DNA from: Rutstroemia sp. NJR-2017a BVV2
Lineage: Eukaryota; Ascomycota; Leotiomycetes; Helotiales; Rutstroemiaceae
DNA length: 64,000 bases
Direction of reading: 5' to 3'
NCBI GenBank assembly: GCA_002946415.1
Contig: NJPS01000061.1
Coordinates: 186,001 to 250,000, forward strand
The notes below the pieces were generated by a model. The model saw nothing but the letters and a program-made list of their open reading frames with translations. It was not told the origin of the DNA and did not search any database. This document shows positions 1 through 10,720 of this stretch, piece by piece (positions within the stretch are counted from its first letter, which is position 1; each line of letters starts with the position of its first letter). The position numbers were made by a program, and so were the translations under genes.

Positions 1-721
1 CCATCAAAGCACATAGTTCTCCTATAATTGCAAGGATGATTAGTCGACTGCAATTCATTCTTTTGAGGCGATACTACTAACCAGCCTCGACGATGCCACT
101 GACTCCATCCAAAATTGCCTTCGGATGTTTTGTCTCATTGTCCTTGACAGTAACTGTCACATCTTGCCAAATGAAGTTTCTAACTGTAGCATTTCTCAAA
201 TGAGTGTCGTCCACGGCGGCATGTTCGACATCGGTAGGGTAGGGAGTACGAAGTTCAAGATCGTACTGAACCTCGGTCTTTCCTAGATCTTGGGAATGAG
301 TGCTAGATACCGTAGTGTCCGTCATATTGTTGTAGTCTCGCTGATGATCAAACATCTCTTGCCTGTGAGGTACTTCTATTCGAAGAGGTTGATCGCTGAC
401 TCTGGATATGGAAGTATCCGGTCGGCAAATCTCTGCAAGGTGATAAGCGTTCCGAGTCTTGTCGAAATTGGTTTGTGAACTTGGATGCTCTGACTGTCGA
501 GGGTGAAAAAAAGGATTGGAAGGCAGAGTTGGAGAATCGAACGTTGAATCGAAAGGGTTTAGTTTACCTGGAGTCGTTGAATGATAACGGAATTGACTCA
601 AGGGAATATTTGAATTTATAGATGTTTTACTATGAGATCGAGAATCGTCCCATATTTCATCGGAAGTCTGGCCATGCTGAGACTTTGCTTCAGGAAAGGG
701 AGCACAACCTTTATAGTTCAT
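1..721 (-). CDS. ABCG (White/PDR-type) ABC transporter, N-terminal part, cut by window edge
   Basis: ATP-driven membrane exporter of the ABCG family; only the N-terminal about 220 residues lie here. Exon 1 is 721..82, intron 81..22 (GTTAGT donor, TATAG acceptor), and exon 2 starts at 21 and runs off the window. Across the junction the protein reads ILDGVSGIVEAG then ELCALMG. This is the strand just before the Walker A loop of an ABCG nucleotide-binding domain, so the ATPase domain continues beyond the edge. The first about 165 residues are polar and unconserved, as in fungal ABCG N-termini. I chose ATG 721 because the frame further upstream opens only with GTG. Half-size versus full-size (PDR) cannot be decided from this fragment, and no substrate can be inferred. 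Confidence 0.8.
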
Positions 722-3129
722 ATTTTCTCCGTTACCAGTCAACACTGAACCGTGTCGATATGTGGTCAGACAAGAATGGTTATAGTTCCAGATTTGGTTG
801 GGTCTTATTCAGCTTGTCTCACTGCACTAATGAGAAACCGGAATACAAGAACTTTCTAACTTGTCATCACGAAACCGTTCGGCCAGAGCGACGCAGTCAC
901 CAATAATTGGTCGGTGATGATGGGGATGACAACGTGATGGAAATATGGAGAACTCGCCGATACGGAGAATACAAAGAAAAGTATAATCTTACAGAGAAAT
1001 GTCGGTATGCTTACTGTATAGTTATGTACCTCAAGGCAGTGCAAGTACAACCTAGAGTCAAGTGCTCTAAGCAGGCAACAACCTGAACTCAGCGCAAATG
1101 CAGGTCACCGATTACTTTCGTGAAGTGCTGGAAGGGATATAAGCGCCATGCTTTAGTGGTTCAACGAACGTGCATCGGAAAATTCAAGCCTCCTTACTGG
1201 TTTTGCATGCCTAAGGCTGAGGTCCCCGAAAGGAAGAAGGCACTAGTACTTCGCCGAAACTAACGAGTACCTAGTTGGAAAATGGGGTACAGTTACATAA
1301 AAACGACAATTGGAAACGAGAAAAAACTGTTTCAAACATTTGAAAAGTCTTGACTCGCCATTTTGATGATAACGAGCTTGGCACTTTCAAAGAGATGGTG
1401 GAGACATGTTCTGCGACTAAACATCCATCTCGACATAGACTTCCCTATTAGGCAGTAATCCTGAAGGCACTTACCAACATCCTTTGCCCCACACTAGGAT
1501 AGTCCTTCTGGTCTGCTATAAGTTACTTGCTATATAAGAATGGATTGTTGGTGCTGATTGCCGTGATTGGTGATGAAGATACCTTCAAATGCGGCGTAGA
1601 AGGTATTCGGTCGAGGGACTCGCAGTCAAACACTCGGTCTATCGGGCCATGAGCCGGAGCCTTTTGTTGCTCGTCAAACGGCTGTTAACGATGCCTCGCA
1701 TGCGCTGAATGAGAACTCAGGTTGAATGGTCCGATGAGCGGGAAGAAAGAGCAAAAGAGATCTGGCAGTATCCAGTGTAAAGCGCAGCTCTTGCGGCAAA
1801 TGAAAGAGAAATCGGCGGGCCTTGAGCTGTGAGATGACTAGTAATGGCTAGACACTTTAGCTAGACTTCATGGAGAAGTATTTGTATCCGTTCCCACAGG
1901 AAATAAAGAACCCTCGGATACTCATCGCTGAGGTTAATGCAAGTACCTTCGATGCTCCACAAAGTATTCAAATCTAGTGCTCAGGCAATGAGCTGTTCGT
2001 GAGCAGCATTTGCAGCTGGCTTCCGAAGACATGATGCATCCCTGGAACATGAAGGACATGTGTCGTGCCGCCCAGTCCAATGCAAGTTCATGTGAATATG
2101 CTTGCAAGTGGGGGATAATGCCCAATCCCCTACTCCCTGATACTATTGATCGTCGGCAGAAACCAGCGGAGTTCAAACCTGATATATTCGCCTCCATTGA
2201 TCACCAATCCGTTGTTTTCGTTCGGCAATGCTTTGTCGAGTCGTCAGCACCCCTATCCATTATATCATCGACAGAGGTGCTATCGCAGTCATTGAAGCCT
2301 GCTGCTTTCCATCGAGTCTGGCATACTCATTGAGCACGAGCTTCAACAATAACTCGAGGGGTTCGCTTCTTTGGAGGGCCTCTGTGAGGCGGACAATTGC
2401 CATAAAAACAATTTAAACAAAGTTCTTTGACCGTCGCATTGTCATCGAGTGCCAGTTGAGTTTCTTGCGGGTTTTGACCCGTCAAAATTCATCCCTAGAA
2501 TAACTTTAGAGCAGAAGCAATGATAGAGCCCCTACGTCTCGACTTAACAGTCACGACAGTTCTCGAGAGTACAACACTCTACCAAGAAATACGTCGTTTT
2601 GCGGAGGCTGGTCGCAAAGTATGCGAGGCGCAGACTTCTAGAGGCTTGGAGTTTGTATACTACGAGCTCGATCGACTGAACCCGTCAAACAGAACAACAT
2701 GCGAATTGTTGTCAGTTATGCGATGTTGAGGGGAATTTGCTATTAGAAGTTGCGTTGATCTGGGCGAGGATATTTACTAGTCGCGACTTATCAAGCCCCA
2801 TTTGCCCACCAGCCACACCGGCCCGCCCGAGCACGTGCCGAGATCCACCTCGAGCTACTTCTGTACTGCCGAGTTCGTTGCAACAGTTGGTTGCCTCGTT
2901 GATATTCATCCTGCAAAAGCACTTGGCGACGGTCTTTTCATCAAAGTGTCTTAGTGTCGTGGCACAGCAAGTGCTTGTCATGTACTCAGAAATTTCAAAC
3001 ATTCAGAGTTCTATCTCGAGTTTCCATCTCATCCTATCTAATGCTCTCTTACATGCATACTCCTCGAATTCTTCCTGTTTGATAGATCAGCTTGCTGAAC
3101 ACACATATCGGTCTTTGAACTAAGTCAGC
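722..3129. other. Intergenic, no supported gene
   Basis: This 2.4-kb stretch holds short open frames on both strands (for example 2010-2333 plus and 2712-3002 minus). None shows a recognisable domain, splice-supported extension or good start context. It should contain the promoter of the leftward ABC transporter gene. I see no RNA gene. Confidence 0.5.
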
Positions 3130-3983
3130 ATGGCGCGTACAATACGAGCAAATAAAGAGCGCAGTGCGCAAAGCTGGACGCGTTGCAGAGTGCCAGTTGG
3201 AAGGCAAATACCCTATCTAAGCGAATCACTAGACGTGCCGGCTGGCTGGCTTACACCACTCGAAGGTCTTGTGAAGTCACCGGGCTTCGACTACTCGGTC
3301 TGCCTTCGGAACATTCATGATGCCGAAGATACAATATTTGTATGTTGTAAGTTGAAAGCGCCCCGTTCTCGCCTATCTGTGAATCTGATTGTTGTTTGGA
3401 CTGGAAAAATGATGCCTTTCTCAAAAGTTTTCTGGATTCTCCGGCTCTCCAAGAATACCTACAGGTGTTTGGGTTCCAGGACGCAAGCACTCCTGGTGCA
3501 TTCTTTTCAGTCAACCCTGCTATCAGTATATGGGACCTTTCTGAAAAGGTGACAATGTTCACGTATAGCTTCACCTATCCTGTTCCTGAAGAGAACCGTG
3601 ATATTTTGTACCGACTAGGAGGTCTTGAAATAAACCCTGAGTTTACCACGTCAAAATTTGGCCCTCGGCCTTCACGAGGATGGATTCGAGAGCCACAAAC
3701 TGGAGAACATGGGCAATTGGTCGAAAAAGGAATGATCCTGCAGTCATGGCCCGATACTGGTCAAGAGCTGGTACCAGATATTCAAGAAGCAGTGAGTAAG
3801 GATGAGTGGGCAAGAGAGATTTTACGACATCAGATTGAGAAGATCAGTCCATTAGGCATGGAGGAGACGATTTGGACTCCATGTGAAGAAATCATGGAAG
3901 ATGTGGAAACCGAGGAAAGAACTCATGACGAGGATAGGATGGATGTTGATGATGTTGAAGATGTTGATAGTGATGGGGCGTGA
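3130..3983 (+). CDS. Hypothetical protein, possibly dimeric alpha/beta-barrel-like; splice acceptor altered
   Basis: Two coding segments, 3130-3339 and 3399-3983, would give 264 residues if joined. The N-terminal half (roughly residues 25-110) has the look of small dimeric alpha-beta barrel (ABM/EthD-like) proteins: GFDYSVCL...EDTIF followed by DWKNDAFLKSFLDSPALQEY. The C-terminus is acidic (DEDRMDVDDVEDVDSDGA). Segment 1 ends in phase 0 at a GTATGT donor, and segment 2 resumes in phase 0 exactly 59 nt later, after a CTGAT branch-like motif. The bases just before it are TTTG instead of an AG acceptor. Either the gene is damaged, or another splice form or a sequence error explains the gap. The family assignment is inference from residue pattern only. 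Confidence 0.45.
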
Positions 3984-4309
3984 TATGAGAACGTACGACT
4001 AGACATTATATGCCAATTACAATTAATAGTCCATGCAGTCATATATATGGGAGGACTTTACAGCCGTTGACAAGATAACTTCGTGGCTGCACAAAACCAT
4101 AGACTGCAATGAATAGATTCCTATTTACTAGATCACACTTCCCAAGTCTGAAAAAACAATGTATCTAACAGTTGGCTAACGTTGGAGAAGTTGTATTGGA
4201 GCCCTATTTCACGAAAAAGGTGCGAATAGTATCCATGAGACAGTGAGAGCCTCATCACTACTTCGGCCTAGTATATACCACGCCGCAGGCCCGCAGCAAG
4301 TAATGATGA
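3984..4309. other. Convergent intergenic spacer
   Basis: Short AT-rich spacer between the plus-strand hypothetical gene and the minus-strand carboxylesterase. It should hold both 3' ends. Nothing else is visible. Confidence 0.5.
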
Positions 4310-6278
4310 TCAAACATCTAAAGTCTCTGCTAGACTGTTGATATATGCACAACGTTGGAAGAGCTTTTCCTGCTCCATTTGTCTTTTTCGTTCGTGGGCA
4401 TGGAAAGAGTCGATAGAACCAAAGGTGACGGGGTCCGCCAAGACCTGTTGCATTGTTCCAACTTCTGGAGTCGCTCCACTTTCTGCTTGCTCAGTCAGAT
4501 GTACTGATCCAGTTCCGTAAGGTCCTCCAATCACTTGGATATTGAGCTCATGAGGCTCAGGTACCTGATTTGCTTCTCCAACTCCAAACATTCCATACGA
4601 CTCTGGCCATTCCTCAAACTGTTTCCGCTCTGTCGATTGAGATATGGGAATTCCAGTATAGGCAAAATTGACAAGACTCCTCGCAAACAACTCAGAGAGC
4701 TCCCGATCTTCTCGGCTCAGTTCGAGTTCAGGGCACACACCATTGAAGATATAATTAGTGTCAGATCCGTGCGATACCCTCACGTATGGCATCCCAGCGC
4801 CTCTCCAGAGTGGCGCCAAAGTACTCTGGTTTAGATTGTAGAGCCTGACCCCGGAAAATTCTGGGTTCATGTCTTTCCGTGTGTGCTTTACCATATGATA
4901 TCCAAAGTCAATGGATGAACATGTGAACAACATATCTCGTAAAATTCTTGACAATCGAAAGTAGTGGACCGAGACTTCAGGGTCTGCTGAATATTTGTTT
5001 GCGTCGTAATTAAACTTTTCTTCTTCGAAATCAGATGCAGCGTACAAAGAGAATAATTCAGTGAATTGCTCTGGAGACAATGCATGCGAAAACTGTTTGA
5101 TGGGCATAATCATATCTTCCTCAGTCATGATAAGATGTCCCGGTCCTGCATTCATCGCGCCGTCATCCTGTGTCCAGCCAAGTATCATTCGAAGCCCTGT
5201 TCAGATGATCAGACATTAAGCCAAAGCATATAAGCATATAAGGTCACAATATACCTTTGACAAACTTTCCCATACGCATTAAATTTGATTGGCGATCTGG
5301 GATGAAGTCTCCATCGACAGAAGGAATGAACGTAAAGAGTCCAGCGGGAGGATGGTTCGCTATCGAGTATTCCATTGCAGATCCAATGAGCTCTTGCATA
5401 GATAAATTTCGTAAACAAGCAAGCATTTCGGAATCTTCTAAACCGCCACATTCTGTTTCCTTTGCTACAGCTCTGGTATGGTGCTCTGTTGCATCACTTG
5501 TGATATTCAGGGCCGTCCCAGGTGGGCCTGACATCATCCAAGCCTGCTGAAAAGGAACCCCTTTTCCGCCCCCATAAGCCATTGTCTGGAGAGAAATAAA
5601 AGTACCTCCAGCACTCAAGCCATAGGCTGTGATGCGAGTTGGATCTCCTCCGAATGACTGAATGTTATCTCTGACCCATTCGAGAGCAGCACGTTGATCC
5701 CGCATACCGACATTCAGAGACTTGGCATCTTTCAGTGTAGGTAAACGTGCAAAGCCAAATATACTTAGACGATAATTAATCGCTACGTATATTATGGGCT
5801 TTCCATCAGCTACCGATAATTCGATAACTTTATCTGGGTCGAAATGTGGATCAGAGTTGGAGCCCTTGACAACTCCTCCTCCATGGATCCAAACGATAAC
5901 AGGGAGATTACTTGATGAGCTAATATCCAGGTTGGCGGGGCGCGCTATATGTAGATTGAGACAGTCTTCACTTATCTCATCTATCTGTGAGAAGAAAGGC
6001 GGCATAGCATCTTTAAGTTGAGGACAAGCTGGGCCGGGAAAGGAGGCATCGATCACGGTGCTTGGTGGAGGTGTAAACGGCTTTGGAGGAGCGAAACGGT
6101 TCTCGCCAGATGTGTCCTCGGCAAATTTGACATTATGAAAGTGCTCGACAGTGCCCGAAAGTACTCCATGATAACTCACTTTACTTTGCTCTATCGACAC
6201 GATTGGCGTTTTTGCCGCAGAAACGAGAATAGGGGTAAAAACGAGCAAATTGAATAGGGCAAAATCGCAGTAACGCAT
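4310..6278 (-). CDS. Secreted type-B carboxylesterase/lipase (alpha/beta hydrolase)
   Basis: Hydrolyses carboxylic esters; the substrate is unknown. Exon 1 is 6278..5255 and exon 2 is 5196..4310, with a 58-nt intron (GTATAT...ACAG) joining ...KFVKG and LRMILGW in frame; total 636 residues. Residues 1-21 form a hydrophobic signal peptide ending near VSAA, so export is likely. The oxyanion-hole motif WIHGGG is at about 130-135, the nucleophile elbow YGLSAGG has Ser at about 222, and the catalytic His is probably in RVSHGSDTNY (about 484). The usual Glu before the nucleophilic Ser (GESAG) is Leu here. SEDCLNLHI (about 103-111) is the second family signature. The length is close to the 550-600 usual for fungal members, with a longer charged C-terminal tail. 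Start ATG 6278 is the only one giving a signal peptide. Confidence 0.9.
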
Positions 6279-8422
6279 GACTCATAATTTAGGACTGACG
6301 ATGCTGGAAAATATAAGATGACTTGAAGCAGAAACTTTCTTGTACAAACGAAGAAAAGATGAGGTTGAATGAGATCGCTGTAAGCTAGGCCGGAAATGTC
6401 AACTCGCATGCCAAACCAACCCAACACCAACAATGCACTCAAGTAATACCTAGCAATACTTAGTTGCGGCAACTTCTCTGGCCCAGAATGGTGGGATACG
6501 AAAGATCCAAACAGCCCTTCGAGGCCTGGCAAACAATCGTATCGGCCTGAAAACGGGAAATTCACCAAAACAAGTGCAAGCAGCTGCCAGTGTGCCAACG
6601 GTACGGCTCGCCGCTAATCCAACAAGCATATGCTCATTATCATACTCCATAAGTTATGGTTGCTTCGTAATATCCACACCTAAAACATACACAATTGCGC
6701 CATTCGGCTATTGAACCGACGGATGTTTCGACACGGCTTCAGATATGGAACCTACATATATCGGCTTTGTCGATGTCGTGGTTACATCGCTACTGGAAGA
6801 ATGATTTCCTGATTATGTTACGATTTCCACTTCTCATGCCTCAACTGTAGTAATACTAGATATCACAGTCACAGTCACAGCTACCAAAATTCCCACCGCT
6901 GGCGTATGTTGAAGTGCCGAGTATGGGGACGGTGAATTTGACGTATGTGAATGCGACGGGGTTGCCGAGGTGGTAGGATGGGGTGGCTTGGTGCTTTGGA
7001 TATGGGTTTTGTAAGTTGTTGTAAATAGTATAATGTTGATAATGATCAAGTAATGTCTCTGGGTTGATAGTTGATGATCAAGTAATGTCTATCTACATCG
7101 CTGTTTGTAGGTAGTGAGGATGAGACGACGTTCGTGTAATCCGCGTCAAGATTCGTGATGTGGCTCGTGCAGGAACAATCAGGTGACCGTCTTCGCCGAG
7201 GCCTTGTGCTTTAGGTCCAAGCTCTTAAGGTCATAACCGGGCCGAAGTGAGAAATGGAACATGACAATTTCTGTGTGCATAGGGATAGGAGGCTATGAAG
7301 AATGAAGAATGCCCTTCGTATTGAAGCATTAATTCTCGTAACCCAACTTCTCGTATCTCGGTATGTAGCACTCCAAATGCACATTTTTGTTGATCGGTAT
7401 TGGTTCAACGCTCCCAAAGTAGACCGCTACTGTTCGTATTCTCTCGAAGCTACCCGTTGCTGTAACGATGGTCTTTGCTTTTACCCATATTTAAGTGCAA
7501 CTACTCGATAGTCTGCTGTCGATCTTAGAGCTAGCACATGCATTAGCAGTTGGGTTTTCCAGTTTTCTTGGCAAAAATATATCTTCATTGTCATCCATTT
7601 TCCCACTTTTCCAGCCTCCCGAGGCGGTTATCGGCAACGTGCAGAAGAAAATGGCGTATGTTAGGAGGTAAATCTTGCTGTGCTCTGCTGCAGTTCCCCT
7701 CTTTTACCCGAGTAGTCCTGATAATTTGTGATGTAAGTTAAGTTAAATTTCCATCCCCAGCCAAAACAGTGAGTAATCGAGTTGAAACAATCGCATTGGC
7801 CAATGAGGATGGGAGAAACATGATAATCATCTAACGCAATCTTCCGATGGCATCTTGTGCAGGAAGAGATAGTAGCTATCACTCTCACGCTATTTGTCGC
7901 TTTCCTCTTTCTAGAAAGCAGTTGCCCTGTTTCGGTATCGATAGAAGGGTTGAGACAGGGAACAGCATGCCAATTTAGATTGACCGTTTGGCTTTCTTCA
8001 AGGAATTAAGCTTCATTTCTCTCTTCCTTCCACGGAAGTTCCACCTTTCTGCTGGAACCATGGAACCTTGGAACCTTGGAACCTTAGATTCTTACAGTAG
8101 CGGATTTGCTTCATCTCCATCCTCATCCTCCTCTTTTCCTCGGATAGTCCCCATCCAACACCCCCATTGTACAGAGTAAAGAGTCCTTACTTCGCTCGTT
8201 TTGAAAGGTCTCACTCGAATAATAATATAATCATCAAATCAATTGCTCAACCTTTTGCCTCAAATTTTAATATTCAATTGCCTTTACTTGCTCGTACATC
8301 GTCGCATCGCATCGCATTGTATCCCATCGCACCGTCTGTCTGTCGCTTTCCGGATTGCTCTTTTGGCGGTAGCGAAACATTATTTACCGTGTTAATACCA
8401 GGGGAGAGGGAAAAAAGGAATC
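6279..8422. other. Intergenic, no supported gene
   Basis: This 2.1-kb region lies between the divergent carboxylesterase and GH72 genes. It contains only short, unconserved frames. From about 8090 onwards it becomes CT-rich on the plus strand, as expected for the leader of the GH72 gene. A short GGAACCTT tandem array lies at 8054-8085. Confidence 0.5.
8054..8085. repeat. 8-bp tandem repeat GGAACCTT, 3 exact copies plus 1 imperfect
   Basis: Direct reading shows GGAACCAT followed by three GGAACCTT units. It lies about 340 bp upstream of the GH72 start codon, in the likely promoter or leader. Confidence 0.8.
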
Positions 8423-10117
8423 ATGTTGGCTTCAGAGGTATGATGATTTCACCAGTCTCAGGACGCATCATACAAATCATGCTGTACTTCAATCACGGAC
8501 CTCCTGTCGTGCAAATATACTGTACTCAACAAACACTAATTCGCAAAACCACGGTTAGATTCCCACGACCATTCTCGCGCTTTGCGCAACCGTTACACTT
8601 GCCGTCCAAACAATCGAGATAAAAGGTTCCGACTTTGTCAACTCCGTCACCGGCAACCGATTTCAGCTGGTGGGTGTCGCATACCAACCGGGTGGATCTT
8701 CGGGTTACAATCCAGGAAGTGGTGTTGATCCGCTCAGCGATGGTTCTGTTTGTTTGAGAGACGCAGCTTTGATGCAAAAATTGGGCGTCAATGCTATTCG
8801 GGTGTATAACGTGGATGGAGATCTTAATCATGATGAGTGCGCGAGTATTTTCAACGAGGTGTGTGATGCATTTTCGGGAGAAAAGAAGCTTGTATACTGA
8901 CATTTTTGACAGGTCGGCATTTATATGTTGATTGATGTTAACTCTCCTCTTTCTGGTGAGAGTATTGACCGAAGTAATCCTTCAGGCAGTTACACTGCAT
9001 CATACCTGAACAGAACATTTGCTGTGGTTGAGGCCTTCAAGAACTACCCAAACACGCTTCTTTTCTTTGCTGGAAATGAAGTCATTAACGATGATGCGAC
9101 TGGGACAACCGTTCCTCCTTACATGAGAGTATGTATAAATCAGTTCTTGGGTTGAATGCTTTCTAACTTTACCAGGCTGTCACTCGTGATCTCAAGAACT
9201 ATATCGCCAAGCACTCATCTCGTAGCATTCCTGTTGGATACAGTGCTGCCGATGTTCGTGATATCCTTCTTGATACATGGAACTACCTTCAATGCACGAC
9301 AACTGGAGATGACTCTGATCCATCAAGAGCCGACCTTTTCGCTCTCAACAGTTATTCATGGTGTGGTGATTCTTCATACACAACTTCCGGCTACGATGTC
9401 CTCGTCTCCAGTTTCAGCAACACCAGTGTCCCAGTATTCTTCTCCGAATACGGCTGCAACGTCCCAGCCCCCCGTATCTTCACCGAAGTCCCCGTCCTCT
9501 ACGGCCCATTGATGACGCCCGTTCTTTCCGGAGGTATGGTCTACGAATACTCGCAAGAGACATCCAACTACGGATTAGTAACCATCAACGACGACGGATC
9601 CGCCCAACTGCTCTCCGACTTCAACTCCCTCCAAAACCAATTCAACAAACTCAACGTAACCTTAATCGAAGGAGTCAAAGCCCAAAACACCACCACCACA
9701 GCCCCCAAATGCGCTTCCTCCCTCATCACCAGCTCTACCTTCGCCAGCAACTTCACCATCCCCGACGTCCCAGCCGGAGCCCAAGATCTCATCGACAACG
9801 GCATTTCGAACCCTAATAACGGAAAAATCATCTCTGTCTCCGATACCAAAGTCACCCAGACAGTCACCGATGTAAACAACAACGTTATTTCCAACCTCGC
9901 TATCAAGCCGCTTGCAAATGATGAGAGTAATACCCCATCGGGTGAGACCACGGGTTCAGAAGCTAATTCCACTTCTTCTGCGTCGCCGTCTGCGTCGGGT
10001 ACGAGTACGAGTACGGCTGCTAGTGCGACGAGCACGAAGAAGAGTGCGGGAGGGAAGATTGAGGGAAGTATGGTGGCGTTGGTGGTGATGTTTGGATTGG
10101 GTTTGATTTTGGTTTGA
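8423..10117 (+). CDS. gel: GPI-anchored GH72 beta-1,3-glucanosyltransferase (Gel/Gas family)
   Basis: Cuts and re-joins beta-1,3-glucan chains at the outer face of the plasma membrane, lengthening wall glucan. Exons 8423-8437, 8559-8858, 8913-9128 and 9176-10117 (introns 121, 54, 47 nt) give 490 residues. After a hydrophobic leader the mature part begins near TIEIKG and VGVAYQPGG, the GH72 start signature. The two catalytic Glu residues are in FAGNEVIN (about 161) and FFSEYGCN (about 268). A Ser/Thr-rich stretch (about 420-465) precedes a terminal hydrophobic segment (VALVVMFGLGLILV), the pattern for GPI anchoring. No cysteine-rich X8/CBM43 domain follows the catalytic part, so it resembles the Gas family branch without that module. 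The tiny first exon (5 codons) is the least certain part: in-frame ATG is absent from exon 2, so an upstream exon is required. Confidence 0.9.
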
Positions 10118-10213
10118 GGGGGATGAGAGGATTTCTTCTGGGGATGGGGTTTTGTTGGTATTTTTCTCTTGAACATATTTTTACTTTTTTATTTATTACT
10201 ACTTGCAGATTGA

Positions 10214-10250
10214 TTGATGGATGGATACGCAGATAGATGGATGGATGGAT
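10214..10250. repeat. GATG-type tetranucleotide microsatellite
   Basis: Interrupted runs of GATG/GATA units directly after the GH72 3' end. Confidence 0.7.
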
Positions 10251-10700
10251 GTGTATGATTTGATGTATGTGTCTGGATCCAAAAAATTATGATGGGCGAA
10301 TTCGTTGGGTATGCACGGATTGGGGCAATTTTTTCTCGTGGAATCGGCAGAGGTGGTGAAGGAGACGGCTTTTTCATGGGTTTATGTTCTAGTACGAATT
10401 TTGGAAGGGTGAGAGAATTTTGGAGGATATGTTTTCTTGTTCTTTTTTGCAAGTAGATGGATAGATAAAGGAAGGATTTGAGGATGTGAGAAGAGAGAAG
10501 AAACTTAATGAGATGAATATTTATGATGTTTTGAAGCTGGACTTTCTGTGTCACATGTTTGCTACGAAATGGTGGACAACGAAGGTGTCAGGATCGAGCT
10601 CTACTGATGAATGAATGTAATGGGTAAGATACAGCAGGTAAGCTCTAATCGAATCGCATCTCGAGATGGAGAGATTCGCGCTCAGCGTTCCTTGCCTGTA

Positions 10701-10720
10701 TTGTATTGTATTGTATTGTA
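10701..10720. repeat. (TTGTA)4 pentanucleotide microsatellite
   Basis: Four exact TTGTA copies read directly from the sequence, with a partial copy before them. Confidence 0.85.

Noticed and set aside
2010..2333. 107-codon plus-strand frame overlapping an 87-codon minus frame
   Set aside because: Both strands are open over the same bases and neither looks conserved.
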